The notes below the pieces were generated by a model. That model was not told where the DNA came from. It saw only the letters and a program-made list of their open reading frames with translations, and did no database searches. The position numbers and the translations under genes were made by a program. 64,000 nt of DNA from contig NZ_JAKMAJ010000004.1 in the NCBI RefSeq assembly GCF_022378355.1, forward strand, positions 186,001 through 250,000, in the 5' to 3' direction. How positions within the stretch are numbered: the stretch's first letter is position 1; each line of letters starts with the position of its first letter. The DNA is from Brenneria bubanii. GTDB lineage: Bacteria > Pseudomonadota > Gammaproteobacteria > Enterobacterales > Enterobacteriaceae. Positions 8,276 through 16,859 of the stretch are shown here, one piece after another.

Positions 8276-9787
8276 TTAAATCGTGCCGTCCCAGGAATCC
8301 ACCTTTTCACGTTTACGCTCTTCTTCATCAAACCAGCGGCTGGTGACGCATTTGGTTTCGGTATAAAAGCGCATGCCGTCTTTTCCCAGGCAGTGAAGAT
8401 CGCCAAAAAATGAGTTTTTATGACCGGAGAAGGGGAATACGCCGACCGGCACCGGAATGCCCACGTTGATGCCCACCATGCCGCCGTGGGTACGCTTCTG
8501 GAATTCCCGGGCATAATGACCATTCTGCGTAAAAATCACCGAACCATTGGCGAGCGGATTCTGGTTCATGATGCGCAGACCTTCCTCAAAGTCTTTAACG
8601 CGTTTAAAACAGAGAACCGGGCCGAAAATTTCCTCGGTACCGATACTCATCTCCTCGGTGACGCGATCAAACAGCGTCGGGCCGACGTAATAACCGTTCT
8701 CAAAGCCATCCACCTTATAGCCTCGGCCATCCAGTACCAGTTCGGCGCCTTGTTCTATTCCCTGGGTTATCCAGTTTTCTACCGATTTTTTATGTTCCGC
8801 CGAGATAACCGGCCCCATATCCGTTTCTTTGAGGTAACCGGGGCCGACCTTCAGCGTTTTCGCTTTTTCCAATATCGCCGCAATCAGCCGATCGGCGATT
8901 TCTTCCTGAACCACGATGACCGGCAGCGCCATACAGCGTTCTCCCGCACAGCCGAAGGCGGCATTGATAATGCCGGCCGCGGTACGGGATATCGGCGCAT
9001 CCGCCAGCACCAGAGCGTGGTTTTTGGCCTCGCACAGCGCCTGAACGCGTTTACCGTGCGCCGCCGCTTTGGCGTAAACTTGCAGCCCCACCGGTGTCGA
9101 ACCGACGAAAGAAACGCCGTTGACATCGGGATGCGTCAGGAACAGATCGGCCTCGTTGCGCGAGCAGGTCACAATATTAATGACGCCGTCCGGCACGCCG
9201 GCTTCCTGATAAAGCTTGGCGATTTCCATGCAGGTTATCGGCGTCATGCTGGCCGCCTTGATCACCATGGTATTGCCGGAGGCGATACATAGCGGGGCCA
9301 TCCAGCCCATGGGGATCATGGCGGGGAAATTGAATGGCACGATGCCGGCAAATACGCCTATCGGTTCACGATAGAGGGTGGTGTCGATGCCTGCCGATGC
9401 ATCCATAAGGCTTTCGCCGGCCAGAAGTGTCGGAATCGAGCAGGCCAGTTCGGTTCCCTCTTTGGCTTTCAGTACGTCGCCCTGGGCATCGCCCCAGGCC
9501 TTGCCGTTTTCTCTGGCGACCAGTTCCGTCAGGCGTTCTTCATGTTTAATCAGCAGTTCGCGTACCTGAAACATGATCTGCGCGCGTTTGATCGCCGGGG
9601 TATTTGACCAGGCAGGGAAAGCTTTACGCGCGGCGGCAATGGCGGCATTGACTTCATCTTTGGTGCAGCAGGGCGCGTTGGCGATCACTTCGCCGGTACT
9701 GGGATTCCTCACGTCCATAAAGCGCGTGGTTTTGGAATCGAGCCAGCTGCCGCCAACCAAGTACTGTAATGTTTTCACTGTAGGCAT
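8276..9787 (-). CDS. iolA: CoA-acylating methylmalonate/malonate semialdehyde dehydrogenase
   Basis: The 503-residue aldehyde dehydrogenase of the MmsA/IolA group oxidises malonic semialdehyde to acetyl-CoA plus CO2, the last step of the inositol pathway. Visible motifs are IVPFNFPAMIPMGW near residue 150, NTMVIKAAS, FVGSTPVG, and the catalytic-cysteine segment FGCAGERCMALPV near residue 285. MmsA-type enzymes have this GERCMA context. The start ATG at 9787 (MPTVKTLQYLVGGSW) matches the family. The gene is divergent from iolC, with the composite operator at 10009-10043 between them, and is followed by iolB. mmsA is the synonym. Confidence 0.95.
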   Translation of the reverse strand: MPTVKTLQYLVGGSWLDSKTTRFMDVRNPSTGEVIANAPCCTKDEVNAAIAAARKAFPAWSNTPAIKRAQIMFQVRELLIKHEERLTELVARENGKAWGDAQGDVLKAKEGTELACSIPTLLAGESLMDASAGIDTTLYREPIGVFAGIVPFNFPAMIPMGWMAPLCIASGNTMVIKAASMTPITCMEIAKLYQEAGVPDGVINIVTCSRNEADLFLTHPDVNGVSFVGSTPVGLQVYAKAAAHGKRVQALCEAKNHALVLADAPISRTAAGIINAAFGCAGERCMALPVIVVQEEIADRLIAAILEKAKTLKVGPGYLKETDMGPVISAEHKKSVENWITQGIEQGAELVLDGRGYKVDGFENGYYVGPTLFDRVTEEMSIGTEEIFGPVLCFKRVKDFEEGLRIMNQNPLANGSVIFTQNGHYAREFQKRTHGGMVGINVGIPVPVGVFPFSGHKNSFFGDLHCLGKDGMRFYTETKCVTSRWFDEEERKREKVDSWDGTI

Positions 9788-10334
9788 ATCTATTCACTCC
9801 ATAATTTAATAAAGCTCTCTTTGCATTTGTCATACGCCGCCATGTAGCCCTGCTGCTTGCTTGAACGTGTCTACCCGCTGTTTTTTCCGTCCGGCGACCG
9901 CTTCCGACTCGTTTTTCGCCCTCTGCCGTCAGGCGCCGCATAACGTTCAACTCATGGTGCGCTACTGACGGCATTATAGATGGCTAATGTTTTATAAAAA
10001 CAAAATTCAGAATAAAAATTCCATTTGTGGGAGGTGGATCAAAAAATGAAATTTCTATTTTTTTGACGAATTTCAGGGAAAACAGGAAATGAGTTTTTTA
10101 TTAAATCCAATTAAAAACAATATCATGTATTTTTATTCATTGCGTTGCGCATATTGAACAGTAGGCTGAGTGCTATTTAAAATAGCCAGCAATATCATTT
10201 AATTATGATCATTATTCGTCGATGGAAGCGCAAGATTGCGTTTTTAATGAAGTTGTTAATTTTAATGTGATTGAAAATGAAATTTTTATTCCTCATAATG
10301 TTTGCAAGCATTTTATCGATGGGGGATGGATATT
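9788..10334. other. Divergent iolA/iolC promoter region
   Basis: Roughly 550 bp with a GC-rich part next to iolA and an AT-rich part from about 9980 to 10320. It contains the composite operator at 10009-10043. No coding gene is recognised. It should hold promoters for both iolA-iolB and iolC. Confidence 0.55.
10009..10043. promoter_or_regulatory. Composite operator between iolA and iolC
   Basis: AGAATAAAAATTCC (10009-10022) deviates from GGAAT-N4-ATTCC by one base. TGGGA-GGTGGA-TCAAA (10028-10043) follows at the same spacing as at 6103-6137. It is the third copy of the island's composite element. Confidence 0.55.
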
Positions 10335-12263
10335 ATGGGTACAGCGCCGCGGCAGAAAACGCTTGACGTCATTTGCATCGGGCGCATCGCGCTCGATTTG
10401 TATGGACAACAAATCGGTTCCCGACTGGAGGATATGAGCTCCTTTGCCAAATATCTGGGCGGATCGTCGGGCAATGTCGCTTATGGCACCGCGGTTCAGG
10501 GGCTTAGGTCCGGTATGCTGTCGCGGGTGGGCGATGAACATATGGGGCGCTTTCTGCGCGAGGAGCTACAGCGCGCCGGCGTGGATACCCGCTGCCTCAT
10601 TACCGATAAACAGCGGCTGACGGCGCTGGTGATTTTAGGCGTGAAGGATCAGGAGACCTTTCCGTTGATTTTCTACCGTGATAACTGCGCGGATATGGCG
10701 CTGAGTCCGCAAGATATCGACGAGGAGTATATCGCCTCCAGCCGGGCGGTGGCCATCACCGGCACCCATCTCTCCCATCCCAATACCCGCGCCGCGGTGA
10801 TCAAAGCGCTGGAATACGCCCGGCGTCATGGCTTGCGTCGGGCGCTGGATATCGATTATCGGCCGGTGCTTTGGGGACTCACCGCGCTTGGCGATGGTGA
10901 AACCCGTTTCATTCCTTCCGAACGGGTTACCCGTGAATTACAGGAGGTGCTGCACCATTTTGACTTGATTGTCGGTACCGAAGAGGAATTTCATATTGCC
11001 GGCGGCAGCACCGATACGCTGACCGCCTTGCGCAATGTCCGTCAGGTGAGTCAGGCAACGCTGGTCTGCAAGCGAGGCGCGCAGGGGTGTTCGGTGTTTG
11101 AAGCGGCGATTCCGGCCGGTTGGGACGAGGTGGCGCTTTACAGCGGCGTCCGGGTGGACGTGCTGAATGTGCTGGGGGCGGGGGATGCCTTTATGTCCGG
11201 TCTGTTGCGCGGCTACCTCAATGATGAAGGATGGGAGCAAGCCTGCCGTTACGCCAATGCCTGCGGCGCGCTGGTGGTATCCCGCCTTGGTTGTGCGCCG
11301 GCGATGCCGACCCGGCTTGAACTGGACGACTACCTGTCGCGTGAGAAATCGGTTCCGCGGCCGGATAAAGATCAGCGGTTGAATCATCTGCACCGCGTGA
11401 CTACCCGCAGGCAGGCATGGCAGGAACTATGCGTGTTTGCATTTGATCATCGTAAACAACTGGTGGATATCGCCCATGCCGCCGGTCGCGATGAGAGCGA
11501 CATTCGCCGACTGAAGCTGTTGCTGCTGCTGGGCGCTCGGGCGGCAGCCGCGGAGGCGGGGTTGAAAAATAACTGCGGTATTCTGGCGGACACGACATTC
11601 GGGCAGGCGGCCCTTAACGATATCACCGGGCAGGGATGGTGGATTGGCCGCCCGATTGAGCAGCCCGCGTCGCGACCGCTACGGCTGGAACATGGCGACA
11701 TCGGTTCGCAACTGGTGAGCTGGCCGCTGGAGCACGTGGTCAAATGCCTGGTGTTTTATCATCCCAGGGACAGCGAGTCGCTGCGGCTGGAACAGGAGGC
11801 GCTAATCGCCGAGGTCTACCATGCCTGCTGTCAGTCCGGCCACGAACTGTTGCTGGAGGTGATCCTGCCGGAGGATAACCCTGACCGGGACGAAAGCTAC
11901 TACGCAGAGATTCTGGCGCGCTTTTATGCATTGGGGATCCTGCCGGATTGGTGGAAGTTACCGCCGTTGTCGGCCGCCGGCTGGCGGGAGATCGGCCAGA
12001 TTATCGAAAACAACGACAGCCACTGCCGCGGCGTGGTGATCCTCGGCTTGGATGCATCGGAAGCCGCCTTGAAAACCGGATTTCTGGCGGCGGCGGATGC
12101 GCCCTGGGTAAAAGGATTCGCCGTGGGCAGAACGATTTTCGGCGAACCGGCCGCAAAGTGGTTCAGAGGCGAGCTGAATGATGAGCAAGTAGCAGAGGCG
12201 GTGAAACAGAATTTCCTCAGACTGATTGGCTATTGGCGTACTTATCGTCCGGCAATCGCTTAA
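10335..12263 (+). CDS. iolC: Bifunctional 5-dehydro-2-deoxygluconokinase / DUF2090 aldolase-like protein
   Basis: A 642-residue fusion. Residues about 1-330 are a PfkB-family sugar kinase: ICIGRIALDLYG near the start, FAKYLGGSSGNVAYGTA, and the catalytic signature NVLGAGDAFMSGLL near residue 284. Residues about 345-642 are a DUF2090 domain beginning near LCVFAFDHRKQL, thought to act as the 2-deoxy-5-keto-gluconate-6-phosphate aldolase that replaces a separate IolJ. Thus two steps sit on one chain, yielding dihydroxyacetone phosphate and malonic semialdehyde. The ATG at 10335 is chosen for its GGGGGA site 8-9 bases upstream; ATG at 10326 or TTG at 10302 in frame are weaker. No separate iolJ was seen in the window. 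Confidence 0.93.
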   Translation: MGTAPRQKTLDVICIGRIALDLYGQQIGSRLEDMSSFAKYLGGSSGNVAYGTAVQGLRSGMLSRVGDEHMGRFLREELQRAGVDTRCLITDKQRLTALVILGVKDQETFPLIFYRDNCADMALSPQDIDEEYIASSRAVAITGTHLSHPNTRAAVIKALEYARRHGLRRALDIDYRPVLWGLTALGDGETRFIPSERVTRELQEVLHHFDLIVGTEEEFHIAGGSTDTLTALRNVRQVSQATLVCKRGAQGCSVFEAAIPAGWDEVALYSGVRVDVLNVLGAGDAFMSGLLRGYLNDEGWEQACRYANACGALVVSRLGCAPAMPTRLELDDYLSREKSVPRPDKDQRLNHLHRVTTRRQAWQELCVFAFDHRKQLVDIAHAAGRDESDIRRLKLLLLLGARAAAAEAGLKNNCGILADTTFGQAALNDITGQGWWIGRPIEQPASRPLRLEHGDIGSQLVSWPLEHVVKCLVFYHPRDSESLRLEQEALIAEVYHACCQSGHELLLEVILPEDNPDRDESYYAEILARFYALGILPDWWKLPPLSAAGWREIGQIIENNDSHCRGVVILGLDASEAALKTGFLAAADAPWVKGFAVGRTIFGEPAAKWFRGELNDEQVAEAVKQNFLRLIGYWRTYRPAIA

Positions 12264-12286
12264 ATTTAGCGCCACGACATGCCGTC

Positions 12287-12312
12287 GCGCAGGGAAAATC
12301 CGTGCCCTGCGC
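12287..12312 (+). terminator. Stem-loop downstream of iolC
   Basis: GCGCAGGG (12287-12294) and CCCTGCGC (12305-12312) form an 8-bp stem with a 10-base loop 24 bp past the iolC stop. No T-run follows, so termination would be weak or Rho-dependent. Confidence 0.4.
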
Positions 12313-12762
12313 TGGAGCCTGTCATTCTAAACCTCTGCTTACGCCATACGTCCCGTCGGTCATATGGCGCCGTACTGTTCGGTTAATCAGGATATCGGCG
12401 CATTGGGCTTTATTTTTAATTTTTAATTTCCTTTTGTGTGTTTTGAAAATAAAATTTCATTTAGGAGGCAATATTCAGCCATGCGATGGCGCTATGCAAT
12501 TCGCGTCGATAAAAATGCGCCGTTCGCTATCAATAATGACGCCCCTGATGCATCCATCCGTTAATATGCAGGCATGAACGTCAGCGCCGTATCCTGCCTG
12601 ATGGCTTCCTCTCGCCGACTTCGATGTTCCTGACCGCCTGCCTGTTACAGCCGAAAATACGCCGTATGCAACCACAAGATGGAACCTGCGGCGCAGTCGC
12701 GGGATAGGGAAGATCCTGAAGCGGATAATAATTTGATCCTTCTCGCAAAATAAAATTATTTT

Positions 12763-12783
12763 TTCATAAAATAATTTTATGAA
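12763..12783. promoter_or_regulatory. Perfect 10-bp-arm palindrome upstream of iolG
   Basis: Arms TTCATAAAAT and ATTTTATGAA flank one central A. It lies 381 bp before the iolG start in AT-rich DNA, with an overlapping GAAATATTAAT segment that recalls the IolR-like palindromes. It is a candidate operator for the iolG operon; the binding factor is unknown. Confidence 0.4.
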
Positions 12784-12935
12784 ATATTAATGCGTATATA
12801 CTCATTTCATACTTTGATTCGCTACAGGATGGTGGTCGGAGCATCTCGCTTTGCGTCGTTGGGGCCGGTGTCTGACGAGCGATGGCGGTGGTCTGTATCC
12901 GTATCGATGAAAGTAGAATTTCCATAAAAACAATG

Positions 12936-12961
12936 ATTCACGACTATCGCCATTCGTGAAT
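12936..12961. promoter_or_regulatory. Spaced inverted repeat upstream of iolG
   Basis: ATTCACGA (12936-12943) and TCGTGAAT (12954-12961) are perfect 8-bp arms with a 10-base spacer, so their centres are about 18 bp apart. This is compatible with a dimeric regulator binding two successive major grooves, but no family can be assigned. Confidence 0.3.
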
Positions 12962-13164
12962 GTCGGCGGTGTCAAGGCTTCTGGTTCGTGACGTAATCAG
13001 GCTGGATATGTTGACCGTCCGGCGGATATATAGCCCATAGATTTCAGGGCGCGGATAGGCAGGCAATATCTTAGCAACGTGAAGGCTCAAGGCTATAGAG
13101 CGCGACATCGTGGGATCAGAATGACGGCACCCTTCATAGAACCATTTTCCCTGTGAGGATCATC

Positions 13165-14169
13165 ATGTTGAAAATTGCATTATTAGGCGCAGGACGTATC
13201 GCCAAAATTCATGCTAATAATATCAATACGCATCCTGATTCAACGTTGTACTCCGTTTCGGATATCAGCGCCGATGCCGCCCAGTCATTGGCCAATCAAT
13301 ATCAGGCCAACGTTCTCTCTGTTCAGGAAGCGATCAACCATCCCGATGTGGATGTTGTCTTGATCGCGACATCGACGGAAACCCATGCCGAATTCTCTTT
13401 GCTGGCGGCTAAAGCCGGGAAGGCGATTTTCTGTGAAAAGCCCATTGACTTGAATATTGATCGTGTAAAAACCTGCGTGGCCGAAATCAACCGACTCGGC
13501 GTGCCGTTTATGATCGGCTTCAACCGCCGTTTTGACCCGAATCATGCGCATTTGCAGCGTGCGTTGCGGGCCGGGGAAATAGGTGAACTGGAACACCTGC
13601 AAATCAGTTCCCGCGATCCGTCGCCGCTGCCTGATGACTATCTGCAGGCATCCGGCGGCATGTTCAGGGATATGACCATCCATGATTTTGACATGGCGAG
13701 ATTCCAGCTTGGCGAAGAGCCCGTTTCGGTTTCGGCAATCGCCTCGGCGCTGGTCAGCCCGTCGGTAAAAGCGGCTGGCGATATCGATACGGCGGTGATC
13801 ACCTTGCAAACCGCTTCCGGAAAAATTGCGGTGATCAACAACAGTCGACGTTCAGGTTATGGCTATGACCAACGGATCGAAGCGCATGGCAAGAAGGGCG
13901 CCCTGCGGGTTGATAATGTCCCGACCACCACATTGGTTAAGCTCACCGACGAAGGGGGTGTGCAGGCGCAGAAACCGCTGCACTTTTTCCTGGAACGCTA
14001 CCATGATGCATTCCGGGTGGAATGGGATGCGTTCATCACCGCACTCAAAACCAACAAGCCGGTTCCCACCACCGCCAGCGACGGTTTGAAGGCATTGATG
14101 CTTGCCGAGGCGGCGGTCGAGTCGCTGAAAACGCAGAAAGTCGTTAATGTCTCCTTGGAAGGTATTTAG
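13165..14169 (+). CDS. iolG: Inositol 2-dehydrogenase
   Basis: The 334-residue Gfo/Idh/MocA enzyme oxidises myo-inositol to 2-keto-myo-inositol, the first pathway step. N-terminal ALLGAGRIAKIHANNI is the NAD site; ATSTETH and FCEKPIDLN follow, with the family EKP lysine near residue 95. The MFRDMTIHDFDMARF segment near residue 170 gives the Asp/His catalytic pair typical of IolG. Length is normal. The ATG at 13165 is chosen for the GAGG 7 bases upstream; an in-frame GTG at 13153 would add four residues. The stop is one base from the next ATG, indicating an operon with the isomerase gene. Confidence 0.95.
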   Translation: MLKIALLGAGRIAKIHANNINTHPDSTLYSVSDISADAAQSLANQYQANVLSVQEAINHPDVDVVLIATSTETHAEFSLLAAKAGKAIFCEKPIDLNIDRVKTCVAEINRLGVPFMIGFNRRFDPNHAHLQRALRAGEIGELEHLQISSRDPSPLPDDYLQASGGMFRDMTIHDFDMARFQLGEEPVSVSAIASALVSPSVKAAGDIDTAVITLQTASGKIAVINNSRRSGYGYDQRIEAHGKKGALRVDNVPTTTLVKLTDEGGVQAQKPLHFFLERYHDAFRVEWDAFITALKTNKPVPTTASDGLKALMLAEAAVESLKTQKVVNVSLEGI

Positions 14170-14170
14170 T

Positions 14171-15130
14171 ATGAATCTGGGTATCGTTTCAGACAGCCTC
14201 AGCCAGCTTTCAACGGATGAGGTGATTAAAACGGCCGCGGAATTAGGGTTGACCCGCATTGAATTTGCGACGGGCAACTGGTCAACCGCTCCGCATGTTA
14301 ACCTTGAAAAACTGCTGACAAGCGCGTCAGCCCGATCGGAATTGAAAAGTAAACTTAATGACCATGGGCTAACCATCTCCGCGTTGAACGCAAACGGCAA
14401 CCAGCTTCATCCCGGCGAATCCGGCGCCAAACATGCGGAATGCGTTGATAAGTCTGTTCAGCTCGCGGCGTTACTGGGGGTTGAAAACGTGGTTATGATG
14501 TCCGGGCTGCCGGCGGCGCCGGGCGATCGCTATCCTAACTGGATCGTATGCGCATGGCCGCCTGAAACGCAGGTTATTCTTGAACATCAATGGGACGTCG
14601 CGAAGCATTACTGGCAGGGGCTGGCGCAGAGCGCCCGGGAATGCGGCGTTAAACTTTGCATTGAGCTACACAGTCAACAGCTGGTCTATAATCTGCCGTC
14701 ATTTCACCGGCTAAGGGAGATAACCGGCGATATTGTCGGTATAAACCTTGATCCGAGCCATATTCTCTGGATGGGCGGCGACCCCATCGCCCTTATCCGG
14801 GAAGCCGGGAAGATGATCTACCATGTTCATGCCAAGGATACCTATATCGATCGTTACAACCGCGCCACCACCAGCGCGCTGGATAACCGTCCGATGACGA
14901 TGAGTCGAGAAAGAAGCTGGTCTTACGTCACTCTCGGTTATGGGCAGTCGGAAGCCTGGTGGAAAGAGTTTTGCTACACGCTGGCGCATTTTTCCAATCC
15001 CGATCTGACGTTAAGCATTGAGCATGAAGATATGAATTTATCTTGCATTGAAGGGGTCGAAAAATCAGTGGATCTCTTGCAAAGAACGGCAATGTTTGAG
15101 CCATCTGATTATCAGCTTCCCGCGATTTAA
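14171..15130 (+). CDS. IolH/IolI-like sugar phosphate isomerase/epimerase
   Basis: A 319-residue TIM-barrel protein of the xylose-isomerase-like (AP endonuclease family 2) superfamily. Metal-site strands are visible: KLCIELHSQQL, INLDPSHILWMGGDP, YHVHAKDTYID and LSIEHEDMNL. Such proteins in inositol loci interconvert inososes or act on pathway intermediates. The ATG at 14171 is one base after the iolG stop and follows GGAAGG. Translational coupling to iolG supports an inositol role, for instance inosose isomerisation allowing use of other inositol isomers. Whether it corresponds to IolH or IolI is not settled by sequence reading alone. Confidence 0.85.
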   Translation: MNLGIVSDSLSQLSTDEVIKTAAELGLTRIEFATGNWSTAPHVNLEKLLTSASARSELKSKLNDHGLTISALNANGNQLHPGESGAKHAECVDKSVQLAALLGVENVVMMSGLPAAPGDRYPNWIVCAWPPETQVILEHQWDVAKHYWQGLAQSARECGVKLCIELHSQQLVYNLPSFHRLREITGDIVGINLDPSHILWMGGDPIALIREAGKMIYHVHAKDTYIDRYNRATTSALDNRPMTMSRERSWSYVTLGYGQSEAWWKEFCYTLAHFSNPDLTLSIEHEDMNLSCIEGVEKSVDLLQRTAMFEPSDYQLPAI

Positions 15131-15540
15131 CGGCGATAATCAGTAAACAGGGTTTGCGCTAAAACCCTTCCCATGGACGCAGCTAAGTCTTGAAAGCCTT
15201 CAATGTTTACTGCGTCCTGCAAGAACATCTCCCTCTTCCTCCGGCTTGCGGCAACGCCGCCCGTATCCGGGTCGTCAACGCGCCAGGCCTATCCCGCCAC
15301 AGAACGCTGTTTTCTGACGCGTCATCTGCATGATTGCGCCATGAATTCGCGGAAAAATAATCACGCGTCGAAAGTTAAATTTGAATTAACTCACGGCCAT
15401 GGAGTCCAACCTAAGCAAAAAGACCGAGCCCTTCTCTCCGCGCGCTATCTTCAGGCTGGGACATCGCCGGTTATGGCAATCTCGCCTTCATAAAAGCGTG
15501 TTACGAAACATGCTTGCTAATAATTAGAGATATGCATTAT
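15131..15540. other. Intergenic region between the inositol island and lpxP
   Basis: About 410 bp. Small inverted repeats occur at 15150-15167 (GGGTTT/AAACCC) and 15175-15217 (GGACGCAG/CTGCGTCC, 27-base gap), possibly ending the iolG transcript. A 42-codon open frame at 15399-15527 (starting MESNLSKKTEPFSP) has no clear ribosome site or recognised family. Otherwise nothing is identified. Confidence 0.4.
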
Positions 15541-16464
15541 ATGCTGAATACCCGGAAAAATTTTTTACACTATGCCCATCCCAGACACTGGTTATTGTGG
15601 TTCGGGCTGGGAGTACTGTTTTTTCTGGTGCAGTTGCCTTATCCCGTTCTGGTCAAGCTGGGTGGTTGGTTAGGGCGCCGTTCGATGTTTTTTTTAACGC
15701 GGCGAGTAGCGATAGCCCGGCGTAATCTGGAACTCTGTTTCCCTGATGATGACGCGCAACGCATCGATGCCCGATTAACCAGTAATTTCTCTTCCCTTGG
15801 CATAGGGCTGATGGAAACCGGCATGGCCTGGTTCTGGTCCGACAAACGAATAAAAAAGTGGATTGATGTGACCGGGCTGGACAATCTTCGCGAAGCGGAA
15901 AACAAGCAGCGTGGGGTGATCGTTATCGGCGTACATTTCATGACGCTCGAACTCCATTTTCGTATGTTAGGGCATTGTCAGCCGATGACCGTAATGTACC
16001 GGCCCCATAACAGCAAAATTATGGAGCTGGTGCAAAAGAAGGGGCGTTCAAGGTCGGGCAACGAGCTGGTTAGCCGGAAAAAACTGGTCGGCATGGTGCA
16101 TAAATTAAAACGCGGCGGCGTCGTTTGGTTTGCGCCCGATCAGGACTACGGTCCCAAAGGCAGCGTATTTGCGCCGTTTTTTGGTGTGGATCGGGCGGCC
16201 ACCACCAATGGCACCTTTATTATCGCTAAGCTGGCTCGACCGGAGTTGGTTACTGCGGTGGTGATCCGCAAGCCCGGTGCGCAAGGCTATCAATTGATTA
16301 TCTCGCCAGCGCTGGAAAATTACCCTTACGATGACGATCTGGCCGCCGCCGGCTATATCAATCGGGTTATCGAGCGCGAGATTATGAAAGCCCCCGAGCA
16401 ATACCTGTGGTTGCATCGGCGTTTTAAAACCCGGCCGCTCGGCGAACCCTCGTTGTACATATAA
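15541..16464 (+). CDS. lpxP: Lipid A palmitoleoyl/lauroyl acyltransferase
   Basis: A 307-residue inner-membrane acyltransferase of the LpxL/LpxP family that adds a secondary acyl chain to Kdo2-lipid IVA. It opens with HPRHWLLWFGLGVLFF, an N-terminal membrane anchor. Landmarks strongly resembling enterobacterial LpxP are NLELCFPDDDA, GLMETGMAWFW, the catalytic H-x4-E stretch VHFMTLEL, MYRPHN, VWFAPDQDYGPKGS, ATTNGTF and the end YLWLHRRFKTRPLGEPSLYI. LpxP in E. coli is cold-induced and uses palmitoleoyl-ACP (known). The ATG at 15541 gives the family length; an in-frame ATG at 15532 is alternative. Its location beside catabolic genes looks unrelated to them. Confidence 0.92.
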   Translation: MLNTRKNFLHYAHPRHWLLWFGLGVLFFLVQLPYPVLVKLGGWLGRRSMFFLTRRVAIARRNLELCFPDDDAQRIDARLTSNFSSLGIGLMETGMAWFWSDKRIKKWIDVTGLDNLREAENKQRGVIVIGVHFMTLELHFRMLGHCQPMTVMYRPHNSKIMELVQKKGRSRSGNELVSRKKLVGMVHKLKRGGVVWFAPDQDYGPKGSVFAPFFGVDRAATTNGTFIIAKLARPELVTAVVIRKPGAQGYQLIISPALENYPYDDDLAAAGYINRVIEREIMKAPEQYLWLHRRFKTRPLGEPSLYI

Positions 16465-16859
16465 TCCCTTTGGGGGATAATGTTTCTGATATTAATATTG
16501 GGCGAGGGTAATAATCGATTAACGAAGAAAATATTGTTTATCTTCGCGACAATTACCCCCTTGGCGTTGGCGATATCATTTGGCGCTCCCCCTGGGGCGC
16601 GCCGCCGGCGACCTTCAACAATCATCTGTTTTTATCCGGTTCAAATATAGATTCAATTAGGGTGTTCACCCTATCAGTCTGACGCATTCAATACTTGCAA
16701 AAATAATTATGATGGCGGTCATTAATTTGATTAATGACCGCTATTAAAAATAATGGATTGACGTATTGGGGGTAAGAAAGCGATAAAAAAATAAATAAGG
16801 CCTTTTTATCGGCGATATACATTGCCGAATATAACCAGGTATTGGTTGAGGAAGCAAAA
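16465..16859. other. Intergenic region after lpxP, with hairpin
   Basis: About 395 bp, AT-rich. It holds a perfect stem with arms GCGGTCATTAAT (16715-16726) and ATTAATGACCGC (16730-16741) around a 3-base loop. A GC-rich imperfect hairpin lies at about 16583-16604. No gene is recognised. The 16715 hairpin could end the lpxP message or act as an operator for the next gene. Confidence 0.45.

Larger units (their letters stand above)
12264..13164. other. Intergenic region between iolC and iolG
   Basis: About 900 bp without a convincing gene. It contains a stem-loop just after iolC (12287-12312), a degenerate IolR-like palindrome GAAAATAAAATTTC (12445-12458), a perfect interrupted palindrome at 12763-12783, and a spaced inverted repeat at 12936-12961. 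Open frames of about 66-114 codons here have no recognisable family. Confidence 0.5.

Noticed and set aside
10302-10334. TTG/ATG starts upstream of the chosen iolC start
   Set aside because: The ATG at 10335 has the better-spaced GGGGGA site and matches the PfkB N-terminus; upstream codons add non-family residues.
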